Assembly (NCBI GenBank): GCA_019636755.1
Contig: JAHBWZ010000003.1
Location: 62,001 to 126,000 of the forward strand
Reading direction: 5' to 3'
From: Phycisphaeraceae bacterium
GTDB lineage: Bacteria > Planctomycetota > Phycisphaerae > Phycisphaerales > SM1A02
Length of the DNA stretch: 64,000 nucleotides
The notes under the pieces: model-generated
The model's input: only the letters and a program-made list of their open reading frames with translations
Told to the model about the DNA's origin: nothing
Database searches by the model: none
Made by a program: the position numbers and the translations under genes
Part shown: one piece after another, positions 18,165-25,886 of the stretch
How the letters are laid out: the number at the start of each line of letters is the position of its first letter
How positions within the stretch are numbered: position 1 is the stretch's first letter

Positions 18165-18437
18165 TCAGCGCTGGCTCTCGGCCTTGTACCACTCGGCATT
18201 CTTCGCGACGTATTCGCGCCACTCCGCCGGGAGGTCCTCCTCGGGGAAGATCGCCTGCACCGGGCACTCATCCACGCAGAGGCCGCAGTCGATGCACGTC
18301 TCCGGGTCGATGTACAGCTGATCGGCCGGGCCGAAACTGCTTTCGTCCGAGGTCGGATGGATGCAGTCGACCGGGCACACCTGCACGCAGGAGGTGTCCT
18401 TGGTTCCGATGCAGGGCTCAGCGATGACGTGCGTCAT
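18165..18437 (-). CDS. fdxA: 7Fe ferredoxin (3Fe-4S / 4Fe-4S)
   Basis: 90 residues. The first cluster site is C-x7-C-x3-CP (CIGTKDTSCVQVCPVDCI) and the second is CIDCGLCVDECPVQAI, the pattern of FdxA-type seven-iron ferredoxins. It carries electrons in the cytoplasm; the partner is not shown by the context. The C-terminus (LPAEWREYVAKNAEWY) is the usual tail of this family. ATG 18437 gives the standard family start (MTHVI). A TACAAT box at 18491-18496 probably supplies the promoter, with a ~48-nt leader. Confidence 0.9.
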   Translation of the reverse strand: MTHVIAEPCIGTKDTSCVQVCPVDCIHPTSDESSFGPADQLYIDPETCIDCGLCVDECPVQAIFPEEDLPAEWREYVAKNAEWYKAESQR

Positions 18438-18490
18438 GGGACGGCGGTTCCTCGGGATCTCAGCAGGGCCCGTCGGGGCGCGGGGCGGCC

Positions 18491-18496
18491 ATTGTA
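18491..18496 (-). promoter_or_regulatory. Putative -10 box for the ferredoxin gene
   Basis: On the minus strand TACAAT lies 53 nt before ATG 18437. The -35 region is weak. The leader of ~48 nt contains GAGGAA near the start codon. Confidence 0.4.
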
Positions 18497-18570
18497 GCCA
18501 GGCCTGGAAAGCCATTCCGACGCTGGTTCGACCGGGGGAACACGATGTCCGGGACTCGGCCGGCCCGATC

Positions 18571-18608
18571 CAAAAACAGAGCAGGGCCGGCCTGGAGGCC
18601 GACCCCGC
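18571..18608 (-). terminator. Rho-independent terminator of the histone-like gene
   Basis: Read on the minus strand, 18608-18597 pairs with 18592-18581 in a 12-bp stem (two G-U pairs) closed by a 4-nt loop, followed by a run of five T at 18576-18572. It lies 30 bp after the histone-like stop and before the ferredoxin promoter, so it insulates the two genes. Confidence 0.8.
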
Positions 18609-18638
18609 TGTGTGCTGTCTGCCAGCGATCGGGTCCGA

Positions 18639-18890
18639 TCACATGGCGGCCATGGTCGCCGTCTTGCGGCGGGTGGCCTTCTTGCGGCGGGTGGCCTTCT
18701 TGCGAGTGGCCTTCTTGCGGGTGGCCTTCTTGCGGGTGGCCTTCTTGCGGGTGGCCTTCTTGCGAGTGGCCTTCTTGCGGGTGGCCTTCTTGCGAGTAGC
18801 CTTCTTGCGGGCGACCTTCTTCCGGGCGACCTTCTTGCGGCCGGCCTTCTTGCGGGCGACCTTCTTCGTGGCGCGCTTCTTCTTGGCCAT
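18639..18890 (-). CDS. Lysine/arginine-rich histone H1-like DNA-binding protein
   Basis: 83 residues, almost entirely Lys, Arg, Ala and Thr. It begins MAKKKRATKKVARKKAGRKK and continues as tandem KATRK pentapeptides encoded by near-identical 15-bp DNA units, ending with RRKTATMAAM. Such proteins resemble the C-terminal tail of histone H1 and chlamydial Hc1, and would bind DNA non-specifically and compact the nucleoid. GGAGG stands 8 nt before ATG 18890. Upstream lie a hairpin (18950-18967) and a palindrome (19000-19014); downstream is a strong intrinsic terminator. This suggests a well-expressed, regulated single gene. The repeat probably changes length by slippage. Confidence 0.82.
   Translation of the reverse strand: MAKKKRATKKVARKKAGRKKVARKKVARKKATRKKATRKKATRKKATRKKATRKKATRKKATRKKATRRKKATRRKTATMAAM
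18663..18850 (-). repeat. 15-bp tandem coding repeat of the histone-like gene
   Basis: The 15-bp unit (plus-strand ttgcgggtggccttc, with gtg/gtc-type variants) is repeated through most of the gene and encodes KATRK. The units are more alike at third positions than protein selection alone would require. Confidence 0.8.
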
Positions 18891-18949
18891 TGAGATGACC
18901 TCCTGTGATTGATTGCCGTGTCGGAGCGGCATGTGCGCAGATCGCGCTT

Positions 18950-18967
18950 GTGGCAGCCACCTGCCAC
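18950..18967 (-). promoter_or_regulatory. Hairpin in the 5' leader of the histone-like gene
   Basis: A perfect 7-bp inverted repeat (GTGGCAG / CTGCCAC) with a 4-nt loop lies 60 nt before the start codon. It could fold in the leader mRNA. Confidence 0.4.
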
Positions 18968-18999
18968 CGTGGTAGTTGTACCCTCTATCGGATGCCCAT

Positions 19000-19014
19000 G
19001 TGAAGTCACTTCAC
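19000..19014. promoter_or_regulatory. 15-bp palindrome, candidate operator
   Basis: GTGAAGT-C-ACTTCAC is a perfect palindrome with 7-bp arms around one central base. It lies in an A/T-richer patch between the divergent histone-like gene and dapB, where either promoter could overlap it. The regulator is unknown. Confidence 0.5.
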
Positions 19015-19180
19015 AGAAAATGTGAGCGCGGTATCGTCCGCGCCATGTCGTCAGGGATCCGCTGTCACGCGCCGACGATGTCTGCCGGAGTCCGCGCGCG
19101 GCGCCGGACGCCGGGCGCGACGCGTCGGTGACGGGTCGTGTCCGCGACGCGGCACAGTCGGAGGCCAGGTGCGCAAACAG

Positions 19181-19885
19181 ATGAAAGAAACGAAGTTCCG
19201 GATTCACCTGGTCGGTGCCCGAGGTCGCATGGGGACGCGCATCGCGGCGATCGCCGGCCAGGATGCGCGCGTCGCCGGCGTTGTTCCCTGGCCTCGGGAC
19301 CAGCCGATCGGCGCTGCCGTCCGCGACCCGGCGCAGCCGGATGTCGTCATCGATTTTTCTTCGCCGGGCGGCGTCGAGACGAGTGCTTCTCTCTCGGAGC
19401 ACCTGGGCGCAGCGCTGCTCGTCGGCACGACCGGGCTCGGTGAGGCGGCGCTGCGGCGCGTCGAGCGGGCCGCGGAGCGCGTGCCGGTGATGGTCGCGCC
19501 GAACACGTCGCGGGGGGTCGCACTGCTGGCGCACCTGGCGGGCGAACTCGCCCGATTGCTTCCGGAAACCTTCGGAATCGAGATCGTGGAGTCGCATCAC
19601 CGCGGGAAGCGAGACGCACCCTCCGGGACCGCGCTGCGCCTGGCGGAGAAGATCCGCGGGGCCGGGCGGACCGACCTGGATGCATCACACGTGCACTCGA
19701 TCCGGATCGGTGACATCGTCGGAGAGCACGAGATCATCGCCGCGGGCGACGGGCAGGTCCTCCGACTCTCCCATCGCGCCGAGTCCCGCGACGTGTTCGC
19801 GCAGGGGGCGGTGGACGCCGCCGCGTGGCTCTGCCGGCAGCGTCCCGGGCGGTACACGATCGATGAAGCGATGGCCGCCGGCTGA
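19181..19885 (+). CDS. dapB: 4-hydroxy-tetrahydrodipicolinate reductase
   Basis: 234 residues. DapB reduces the product of DapA with NAD(P)H in the lysine/diaminopimelate pathway. The Rossmann motif is LVGARGRMGT at the N-terminus, followed by VIDFSSPGG, LVGTTGLGE and APNTSRGVALL. The signature VESHHRGKRDAPSGTALRLA carries the catalytic His-His-Lys and the PSGTA substrate loop. It is slightly shorter than typical (~250-270). ATG 19181 gives a normal N-terminus, but GTG 19169 has GGAGG 4 nt upstream and is a real alternative that adds four residues. A presence of DAP synthesis bears on whether this organism makes peptidoglycan. Confidence 0.93.
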   Translation: MKETKFRIHLVGARGRMGTRIAAIAGQDARVAGVVPWPRDQPIGAAVRDPAQPDVVIDFSSPGGVETSASLSEHLGAALLVGTTGLGEAALRRVERAAERVPVMVAPNTSRGVALLAHLAGELARLLPETFGIEIVESHHRGKRDAPSGTALRLAEKIRGAGRTDLDASHVHSIRIGDIVGEHEIIAAGDGQVLRLSHRAESRDVFAQGAVDAAAWLCRQRPGRYTIDEAMAAG

Positions 19886-19944
19886 CCGCGCCGGCGGGGC
19901 GGCGGTCGCTGCGCCCGGGCGCGGCGGTGGGCGGCGTCGCCGGG

Positions 19945-20481
19945 TCAGGGTCGGTCGGTCGTTCGCGCCACGGCCTGCGGCGCTGACAGGTGGAAGAGCG
20001 AGTGAACCGTCGTCCCGTTGATCGTGTTGTAGGCGTCGAGCGCCTCCGGTTCCGAGAGCGCCGCGGGCACGCGGGCGCGGACGATGCCCCGGTAGGGGTT
20101 GTACCAGAACGCCGCATCGGACTCGCTGGTGGCGATCGGCCTCGGCGGATGTTCGAGCGAGCGATTCGTGTCCGCCGCGATCTCGATCCACGGACGGCGA
20201 CCGTCCAGGAGCGCGTTGCGGGGAGGGGCGTCGCCGAGCTGCAGCCTCCGGAACCACTCGGGGTCGATCGTTGTCGCGACCGGGCGGTCGACGGCACGGT
20301 CGGCGTGCCCCTGCTGTTCCAGGACTTCATGGAGTGCGAGAAGCCGCTGGAGCTGGACGACCGCGTCGCGCGTTTCCCGGACGTCTGCATCGAACAGGGC
20401 GTCCCGGCGCCGGCTGTCGTGCATGAGCACCACGATGCCGCCGACCATCACCACGATGAGCAGTGCCTGCAGGAAGCGCAT
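19945..20481 (-). CDS. Uncharacterised membrane-anchored protein
   Basis: 178 residues. A single N-terminal membrane helix (LQALLIVVMVGGIVVLMH) is followed by a short coiled coil (DVRETRDAVVQLQRLLALHEV) and a globular domain with FWYNPYRGIVRARVPAAL and ALDAYNTINGT near the C-terminus. The domain would face the periplasm. No family recognised. It is convergent with dapB (60 bp, GC-rich, with a GCGCCCGGGCGC palindrome at about 19912) and divergent from the M16 gene. Confidence 0.65.
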   Translation of the reverse strand: MRFLQALLIVVMVGGIVVLMHDSRRRDALFDADVRETRDAVVQLQRLLALHEVLEQQGHADRAVDRPVATTIDPEWFRRLQLGDAPPRNALLDGRRPWIEIAADTNRSLEHPPRPIATSESDAAFWYNPYRGIVRARVPAALSEPEALDAYNTINGTTVHSLFHLSAPQAVARTTDRP

Positions 20482-20588
20482 GATCCGGGGAGTTCATCGA
20501 CCGGCTCTCGCGCGCCCCTGCGCCGGGTGAACGCGGTGCATCCACGGCATGGTGCAGCCGCGCGGACTGGGTGAAGGTCGCGGACCGA

Positions 20589-20594
20589 TATCAT
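20589..20594 (+). promoter_or_regulatory. -10 box of a probable leaderless promoter (M16 gene)
   Basis: TATCAT stands 6 nt before ATG 20601; no Shine-Dalgarno is present. Confidence 0.5.
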
Positions 20595-20600
20595 CCGCGC

Positions 20601-21875
20601 ATGACCGAGATCCGCGTCGAACAGTTCCCCAACGGGCTCGTGGTCCTCCTGGAGCCGGTGCCCGGCGTTCGATCCGCCGCGGTCACGATCCGGGTTCCGG
20701 CCGGGTACGCCGTGGACGCGTCCGCCGAGGACGGGGCCGCGGCCATGCTCAGCGAACTGGTCCTGCGCGGTGCCGGTGACCGGGACAGCCGCGCGTTCAG
20801 CGATGCGCTGGATCGGCTCGGCGTGCAGCGCGGCTCCGATGTCCACGCCCATCACATCGAACTCTCCGCGACGTGCGTGGGCCCCGCCCTGCCGTCCGCC
20901 CTGGAACTCCTCGCCGATGCGGTGCGCCGGCCGCACATCGGGGACGACGCGGTGGACGCCGTGCGATCGCTGTGTCTCCAGGAACTCGAGGGCCTGGACG
21001 ACGATCCGCAGGGACGCGTGATGCTGCACCTGCGGGCGCGGCATCGGCCGCCGCCGTTCGATCGACACGGCCTGGGCAGGGCGGAGGCGCTGGAGCACCT
21101 CGACGGCCCCGCGCTGCGGGCACTCTGGCCGCGGCGCGCCGCGGCGCACGGCTCGATCATCGCCATCGCCGGCGCATTCGAGATGGAGCGGACGCGTGAC
21201 ACGCTCCAGGAGCGGTTCCGGGAGTGGGGCGGCGTGGGCGCGGATCCCGCGCCGACGGGCCCTCCCGCGCGCGGCGCGATCGCCGTACCGCACGAATCGG
21301 CCCAGGTGCATCTCGCCCTGGCGTGGGACGCTCCGCGCGAGCGCGATCCTGACGCCATGCTCGAACGGGTGGCCGTCTCGATCCTCGGCGGTGCCTCCAG
21401 CGGCCGGCTCTTCACCAGGGCGCGCGTCGAACGCGGCCTCTGCTACAGCATCGGCGCGTCGTACAGCGGCGGCCGGGACGAGGGCATCGTCACGGCGTAC
21501 GCCGGGACGACGCCGGAGCGGGCACAGGAGACGCTCGACGTGATCCTCGCCGAGGCCCGTCGGCTGCGGGAGGGCGTCACGCAGGAGGAGTTCGAGAGCG
21601 CGATCATCCGGCTGAAGAGTCGCGTGGTCATGGCGGGAGAGTCGGTCCCCGCCCGCGCGGGCCGGCTCGCGTCCGACTGGTTCCGACTCGGACGTCCGCG
21701 GACACTGGCCGAGGTGGCGTCGGCGATCGACGCAGTGACCTTCGAGGCCGTCAACGACTTCTGTGCACGGCGCCGCTTCGGACGACTCTCGCTGGCGACG
21801 ATGGGCCCGGTGACGCTCGACGCCGCGGCGATCGATCGGATCGACGAGGACCATCCCGCCGGCCTGGCCGTGTGA
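20601..21875 (+). CDS. M16 (insulinase-like) family protein lacking the zinc motif
   Basis: 424 residues with the two-domain M16 fold: FPNGLVVLLEPVPGVRSAAV at the N-terminus, SDVHAHHIELSATCV, then a second half with ILGGASSGRLFTRARVERGLCYSIGASYSG and GIVTAYAGTTPERAQETLDVI. In active M16 peptidases the first domain has HxxEH after the third strand. Here that position reads EDGAAAMLSELVLRG with no His, so it should not bind zinc. Many bacteria pair such inactive subunits with an active one, but no active partner is adjacent. The role may be as a partner subunit or a binding protein. ATG 20601 follows a -10 box by 6 nt, suggesting a leaderless message. Confidence 0.82.
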   Translation: MTEIRVEQFPNGLVVLLEPVPGVRSAAVTIRVPAGYAVDASAEDGAAAMLSELVLRGAGDRDSRAFSDALDRLGVQRGSDVHAHHIELSATCVGPALPSALELLADAVRRPHIGDDAVDAVRSLCLQELEGLDDDPQGRVMLHLRARHRPPPFDRHGLGRAEALEHLDGPALRALWPRRAAAHGSIIAIAGAFEMERTRDTLQERFREWGGVGADPAPTGPPARGAIAVPHESAQVHLALAWDAPRERDPDAMLERVAVSILGGASSGRLFTRARVERGLCYSIGASYSGGRDEGIVTAYAGTTPERAQETLDVILAEARRLREGVTQEEFESAIIRLKSRVVMAGESVPARAGRLASDWFRLGRPRTLAEVASAIDAVTFEAVNDFCARRRFGRLSLATMGPVTLDAAAIDRIDEDHPAGLAV

Positions 21876-21906
21876 CGGGCCGGGACCCGTCGGCGAGGGA
21901 CGCGCT

Positions 21907-21935
21907 TTGACACGCCGGGGGCCGACGTGTTTCAT
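21907..21935 (+). promoter_or_regulatory. Sigma-70-type promoter giving a leaderless start
   Basis: TTGACA (21907-21912), a 17-nt spacer and TTTCAT (21930-21935) form a clear promoter. The -10 ends 6 nt before ATG 21942, so the predicted start site coincides with the start codon. This is the best-formed example of the pattern in the window. Confidence 0.65.
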
Positions 21936-21941
21936 GGTGCC

Positions 21942-22217
21942 ATGCCGCTGCTGACGACACTGCCCGCCCCCGGGACTCGAGTCCGGGTGACCCAGCAGAT
22001 CCCGCACACGGATCGCGTCTGGACCAGGACCGTGGAGGGGACCATCGTGCGCTGCCAGCAGGCGATGACGGGATCCTGGTTCGCACACGCGAAGGACGAT
22101 CGGCTCTGGCTCGACCGGATGGAACTGCGCCTGGACGACGGTGAGATCGTCGTGCTGAATCTCGACCAGTACACAGTCGTCGAGCCCGTGAACGGCGGGT
22201 CATCGGCCACGGGCTGA
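21942..22217 (+). CDS. Small conserved-looking protein of unknown function
   Basis: 91 residues, no signal peptide or membrane segment. It looks like a small beta-rich domain: GTRVRVTQQI, RTVEGTIVRCQQAMTGSWFAH, LWLDRMELRLDDGEIVVLNLDQYTVVE. The alternating hydrophobic strands and the 'GTIV' turn suggest an SH3-like or OB-like barrel, but no family is recognised. ATG 21942 sits at the predicted transcription start of a good promoter, which supports both the start and real expression. It lies after the M16 gene in the same direction but with its own promoter. Confidence 0.68.
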   Translation: MPLLTTLPAPGTRVRVTQQIPHTDRVWTRTVEGTIVRCQQAMTGSWFAHAKDDRLWLDRMELRLDDGEIVVLNLDQYTVVEPVNGGSSATG

Positions 22218-22311
22218 TCCGGCGGAAGTGTGGCCGCGGCACTCCGGGATCACGGGGTGAAGATGCATCGATCCACGCCGGCAGCACGCACCGGCCGCGC
22301 TGTCGCACACG

Positions 22312-22896
22312 TCATTCGCCGCCCGCCCGCAGGACCAGGTGGTGCTCGAAGAATGCGCCGTCGGCGGACTCGAACGCGGCATGGATCAGCGGTCGCGCCG
22401 GGAAGCGGAGCGCGCCGGGCTCGAGCCGGACGAGGTAGGTCCGCAGGACCTCGTCGAACCGAAGGGCATTCTCGTCCCCGTCACGGAGATCAACGCGCCA
22501 CTGCGCGAGACTCCCGGCCTGCGGGCCCGCATCATCGTCGAAGAGACTCAGCGTCATGACCCCCATCGCCCGGCTGGTGTGACCGTCGCCATCGCGGAAT
22601 TCGACCCGGATCTCCAGTTGCCGGGTCTCGCCATGGACGATGAGCATCCGGGAGAGCGGATGAATCCGCATGACCCTTGGCCAGTAGAGCCAGGCGGCGT
22701 CGGTGATCAGCGCCGGCGTCCCGGTCGCTTCGTCGCGCCACGGGCCGGGCTTCATGCAGGCGGACACGATCGGCTGAAGCGCAAGGGCAAGGCACAGCGC
22801 CGCTCGGCGCCGGCGCGGGGACGTGCCGATGGTCGCCGGAGGAGCACCGACACAGGCCGTGATCGGAGGTCCGGCTCGGCGCCGCCGCCTTCTCAT
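22312..22896 (-). CDS. Predicted lipoprotein of unknown function
   Basis: 194 residues from ATG 22896. A basic N-terminus with several Arg runs leads to a hydrophobic stretch (AALCLALALQPIVSAC) ending in the lipobox VSAC. The mature part contains ALITDAAWLYWPRVMRIHPL, ETRQLEIRVEFRDGDGH and GVMTLSLFDDD, suggesting a beta-sandwich that may report on a measured or combined value; function unknown. A longer frame begins at 22977 but ATG 22896 lies 7 nt after a TATCCT box. The gene is divergent from the ABC-F ATPase, with only 58 bp between starts. The 5' extension before the signal peptide (~30 residues) is long. Confidence 0.62.
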   Translation of the reverse strand: MRRRRRRAGPPITACVGAPPATIGTSPRRRRAALCLALALQPIVSACMKPGPWRDEATGTPALITDAAWLYWPRVMRIHPLSRMLIVHGETRQLEIRVEFRDGDGHTSRAMGVMTLSLFDDDAGPQAGSLAQWRVDLRDGDENALRFDEVLRTYLVRLEPGALRFPARPLIHAAFESADGAFFEHHLVLRAGGE

Positions 22897-22903
22897 GCGG
22901 GGA

Positions 22904-22909
22904 AGGATA
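22904..22909 (-). promoter_or_regulatory. -10 box of a probable leaderless promoter (lipoprotein gene)
   Basis: On the minus strand TATCCT ends 7 nt before ATG 22896; no Shine-Dalgarno is present. Confidence 0.45.
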
Positions 22910-22954
22910 CAGTTGCCGCCTGTCCGCCGTACCGGCGCATCACCGCCCTCGATC

Positions 22955-24913
22955 ATGCCTCTCCTGACGCTCGCCAATATCCAGCACAGTTACGGAAGTC
23001 GACTCATCCTCGACGGCGCAACACTGTCGATCGAGCCGGGCGAGAAGATCGGGTTCGTCGGTCGCAACGGCACCGGCAAGACGACGCTGATGCGGGTGAT
23101 GCTGGGGCGGCTGACGCCGGACCGTGGAACCCTGCAGGTCCAGCGGGGGGCGCGGATCGGGTACCTGAGCCAGGACCCGGAGTTCAACCTCGACGACACC
23201 GTCAGGGACGCAGCCGAAGGCGCGTTCGCCGAACTCCACGCGCTGCACGTCGAACTCAATGAACTCTTCGAGCAGATGTCCAGCGCCGAGGGAGAGGCGC
23301 TGGACCGGCTGCTCCGGAAGCAGGCCCGGCTGGAGGGCCGGATGGAGGCGGCGGGGGGGTACGCGATCGATCACCGGATCGACGCCACCCTGCATGGGCT
23401 CGGATTCACGGATGACCAGTTCGGGCAGCGCGTGGGCAGTCTCTCGGGCGGGCAGAAGGGGCGGCTCGGGCTTGCCCGGCTGCTCCTCGAGTCGCCGGAC
23501 CTGCTTCTGCTCGACGAGCCGACCAATCACCTCGACATCGACGGCCGGATCTGGCTCGAGGAGTTCCTCGCCGCGGAGTACCCCGGCGCCGTGCTCGTGG
23601 TCAGCCACGACCGTCGCCTGCTGGATCGCGTGGTCCACCGGATCGTCGAGGTCGATCGGGGTGTGATCCTCGAGTACCCGGGAAACTACCAGGCGTTCGT
23701 CGAACTGCGGCGCGAACGGCAGCTCACCCAGGCCCGGGTCTGGGACAAGCAGCAGGACCGGATCCGCCAGGAACGCCAGTTCATCGACCGGTACCGCGCC
23801 GGTCAGCGGGCGAGGCAGGCGAAGGGACGGGAGAGTCGACTCGATCGATTCATCCGCGATGAGGTGATCGAGCGCCCGCTCGAACTCGATGTCATGCGCC
23901 TGCAGCTCCCCAAGGCGCCGCGCAGCGGAGACCAGGTCGTCTCCGTCCAGGGCCTGACGAAGGGATTCGGTGACCTTGTTCTCTTCAGGGATCTCGACCT
24001 GACGATCAGCCGCGGTGACCGGATCGGCATCATCGGGCCGAACGGCGCGGGCAAGACGACGCTGGTGAGGTGTCTGCTCGGGGAGATCGAACCGGACGCC
24101 GGCGAGGTGCGACTCGGATCGCGCCTGAGCATCGGGTACTTCAGCCAGACCCATGAGCGCATCGACCTGTCACTGACCGTCTGGCAGTACCTGCAGTCGG
24201 TCATCGTCTCGCTGGACGGCGGCGCGCGAGCCTCGGAGCAGCAGGCGCGCGATCTCGCGGGCGCCTTTCTCTTCTCCGGGATCGAGCAGGACAAGACGCT
24301 CGCCGACGTATCCGGCGGCGAACGGTCGCGCGCGGTGCTTGCCGGACTGGTGGCCGGCGCCCACAACCTTCTCGTGCTCGACGAACCGAGCAACCATCTC
24401 GACATCCCGTCGGCGGAGCGGCTGGAGCAGGCACTTTCGGCGGATGGGGGGTACGACGGAACCGTCCTGCTGATCACCCACGACCGGGCGCTCCTGGACA
24501 GTGTGTGCACGTCGCTGCTGATTCTCGACGGACACGGTACGGTCCGGTCGTTCACCGGCAACTGGTCCGAGTGGGAAGCGCGACGGCAGGCGGAGGCGAA
24601 GGCCGAGGAAGACGCGCGGTCGCGCGCCCCGCGCCCCGCTCGCAGGCCCGCCGCGGCGCCGACGGCCGGCGCTGCGCCCAGGAGTCCGCGCGATCCGCTC
24701 GATCGACTGACGCTCGAGGAGATCGAGTCGCGCATCGCGGGCGTGGTCGATGAACGTGCCCGGATCGACCGGGACCTTGCGGATCCGGCCGTGTGCCGCG
24801 ACCACGAGCGCAGCCGGAGTCTCGCGCGACGACGGGACGAACTGGAGCGGACGCGCGAGGCGCTCGAGGGCGCATGGCTTCGACGCGCTGAGCAGCAGTC
24901 TGACGCTCCCTGA
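22955..24913 (+). CDS. ABC-F family ATPase
   Basis: 652 residues with two soluble ABC cassettes and no membrane domain. Cassette 1: Walker A GRNGTGKTT, signature LSGGQKGRLGLA, Walker B LLLLDEPTNHLDI. Cassette 2: GPNGAGKTT, VSGGERSRAVLAGL, LLVLDEPSNHLDI. A linker with YRAGQRARQAKGRESRLDR joins them, and a charged C-terminal coiled coil follows (ERARIDRDLADPAVCRDHER). ABC-F proteins bind the ribosomal E site and help stalled or damaged ribosomes; the C-terminal coiled coil resembles Uup, though assignment to a subfamily is uncertain. ATG 22955 begins the family N-terminus (MPLLTLANIQHSYG). It converges with the anti-sigma gene across a hairpin terminator. Confidence 0.92.
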   Translation: MPLLTLANIQHSYGSRLILDGATLSIEPGEKIGFVGRNGTGKTTLMRVMLGRLTPDRGTLQVQRGARIGYLSQDPEFNLDDTVRDAAEGAFAELHALHVELNELFEQMSSAEGEALDRLLRKQARLEGRMEAAGGYAIDHRIDATLHGLGFTDDQFGQRVGSLSGGQKGRLGLARLLLESPDLLLLDEPTNHLDIDGRIWLEEFLAAEYPGAVLVVSHDRRLLDRVVHRIVEVDRGVILEYPGNYQAFVELRRERQLTQARVWDKQQDRIRQERQFIDRYRAGQRARQAKGRESRLDRFIRDEVIERPLELDVMRLQLPKAPRSGDQVVSVQGLTKGFGDLVLFRDLDLTISRGDRIGIIGPNGAGKTTLVRCLLGEIEPDAGEVRLGSRLSIGYFSQTHERIDLSLTVWQYLQSVIVSLDGGARASEQQARDLAGAFLFSGIEQDKTLADVSGGERSRAVLAGLVAGAHNLLVLDEPSNHLDIPSAERLEQALSADGGYDGTVLLITHDRALLDSVCTSLLILDGHGTVRSFTGNWSEWEARRQAEAKAEEDARSRAPRPARRPAAAPTAGAAPRSPRDPLDRLTLEEIESRIAGVVDERARIDRDLADPAVCRDHERSRSLARRRDELERTREALEGAWLRRAEQQSDAP

Positions 24914-24934
24914 TGTCGTGTGGACCCTCGGGAT

Positions 24935-24955
24935 CGGACCTGCGGTGCAGGTCCG
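24935..24955. terminator. Bidirectional hairpin between ABC-F and anti-sigma genes
   Basis: A perfect 9-bp inverted repeat (CGGACCTGC / GCAGGTCCG) with a 3-nt loop occupies the 43-bp gap between the two convergent stops. No T-run follows, so its termination strength is uncertain, but the position is typical. Confidence 0.55.
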
Positions 24956-24956
24956 G

Positions 24957-25775
24957 TCAGGCACGCGCGAGCAGCAGGGTGCCATCGAGCCGGCGGACCT
25001 CGATGACCGCCGAGGCCAGGCGGGCTGCTTCATCGGTCCGGAGCTGAAGCGGCAGCCCGGTCACGAACGAGCGGCACTCCACCGTGCGTGAGAGGATCTC
25101 GCCCTCGGAATCACGAGCGGTGATGGTCAGTGACGTCCCCGGGGGAACGCCCAGGACGAGCAGGCTGGTCGCATCGTGGCGCTCGCCGATGAGAACGTAC
25201 CCGACGGCGTGGACGCCGGGCGCCTGCGGCTGCAGCAGGATGCGGCGGCTGTGCGGGTCGTTCGCGAGCGTCACGGCGTCGCGTCCGACGATCTCCTCGA
25301 ACCGGAGATCGGCACGGTGGTTGAGCGCGGCGTCGCTGATGACGCCGATGCGCTCCAGCAGGCGGAGGTTGAAGAACAGTGACACCAGGAGGGCGCCGAT
25401 GAGCAGGAAGGACGCCGCACGCCACATCTGGCCGCCGAGCAGGCGCTGAACGCGGGTCGGAGGGCGCATGCGGACGCCGCCTGCCGCCGGGCCGATGGTG
25501 GCCAGCGGCGCCGGCGCCGCGTCGGTCACGGCCCGCTGCATCACGGCGGCGATGGTCCGTTCCCGCAGCGCGGGGCCCGGCTCGACCGGCGGGAGCAGGG
25601 TCGTGTCACCGGCGACGGCCGCCTGGATCTCCCGGATCTCATGACGGAGTGCGGGGGTCGCCTGGTGGAACGATCGCGTGAAAAGGGCGGCTCCGTAGTC
25701 GTCCAGCATCGCGAGGGCGTCGAGGGGTGCTTCCTCGAGCAACTGCTCGCTTGTCAGTGGGGGCGGCGTGGTCAT
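24957..25775 (-). CDS. Membrane anti-sigma factor (RskA-like)
   Basis: 272 residues. A cytoplasmic N-terminal part of ~125 residues with helical repeats (EAPLDALAMLDDYGAALF, ATPALRHEIREIQAAVAG) precedes one membrane helix (ASFLLIGALLVSLFFNL) and a periplasmic domain with QPQAPGVHAVGYVLIGE and VPPGTSLTITARDSEG, as in the RskA/anti-sigma-K C-terminal domain. It would hold the sigma factor encoded just upstream until released by proteolysis of the membrane protein. No zinc HxxxCxxC motif is present. It follows the sigma gene by 111 bp on the same strand. Confidence 0.75.
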   Translation of the reverse strand: MTTPPPLTSEQLLEEAPLDALAMLDDYGAALFTRSFHQATPALRHEIREIQAAVAGDTTLLPPVEPGPALRERTIAAVMQRAVTDAAPAPLATIGPAAGGVRMRPPTRVQRLLGGQMWRAASFLLIGALLVSLFFNLRLLERIGVISDAALNHRADLRFEEIVGRDAVTLANDPHSRRILLQPQAPGVHAVGYVLIGERHDATSLLVLGVPPGTSLTITARDSEGEILSRTVECRSFVTGLPLQLRTDEAARLASAVIEVRRLDGTLLLARA

Positions 25776-25886
25776 GCGTTCGTGTCCGTCATCCGTCGAC
25801 TGCTCTATTCGTGATCCGCTGCGGTGCTGTTGCGTACCTTTCCGACGGAATTCAGCGTGCGCGACCGGGTTATGGGAGCACGCCGG

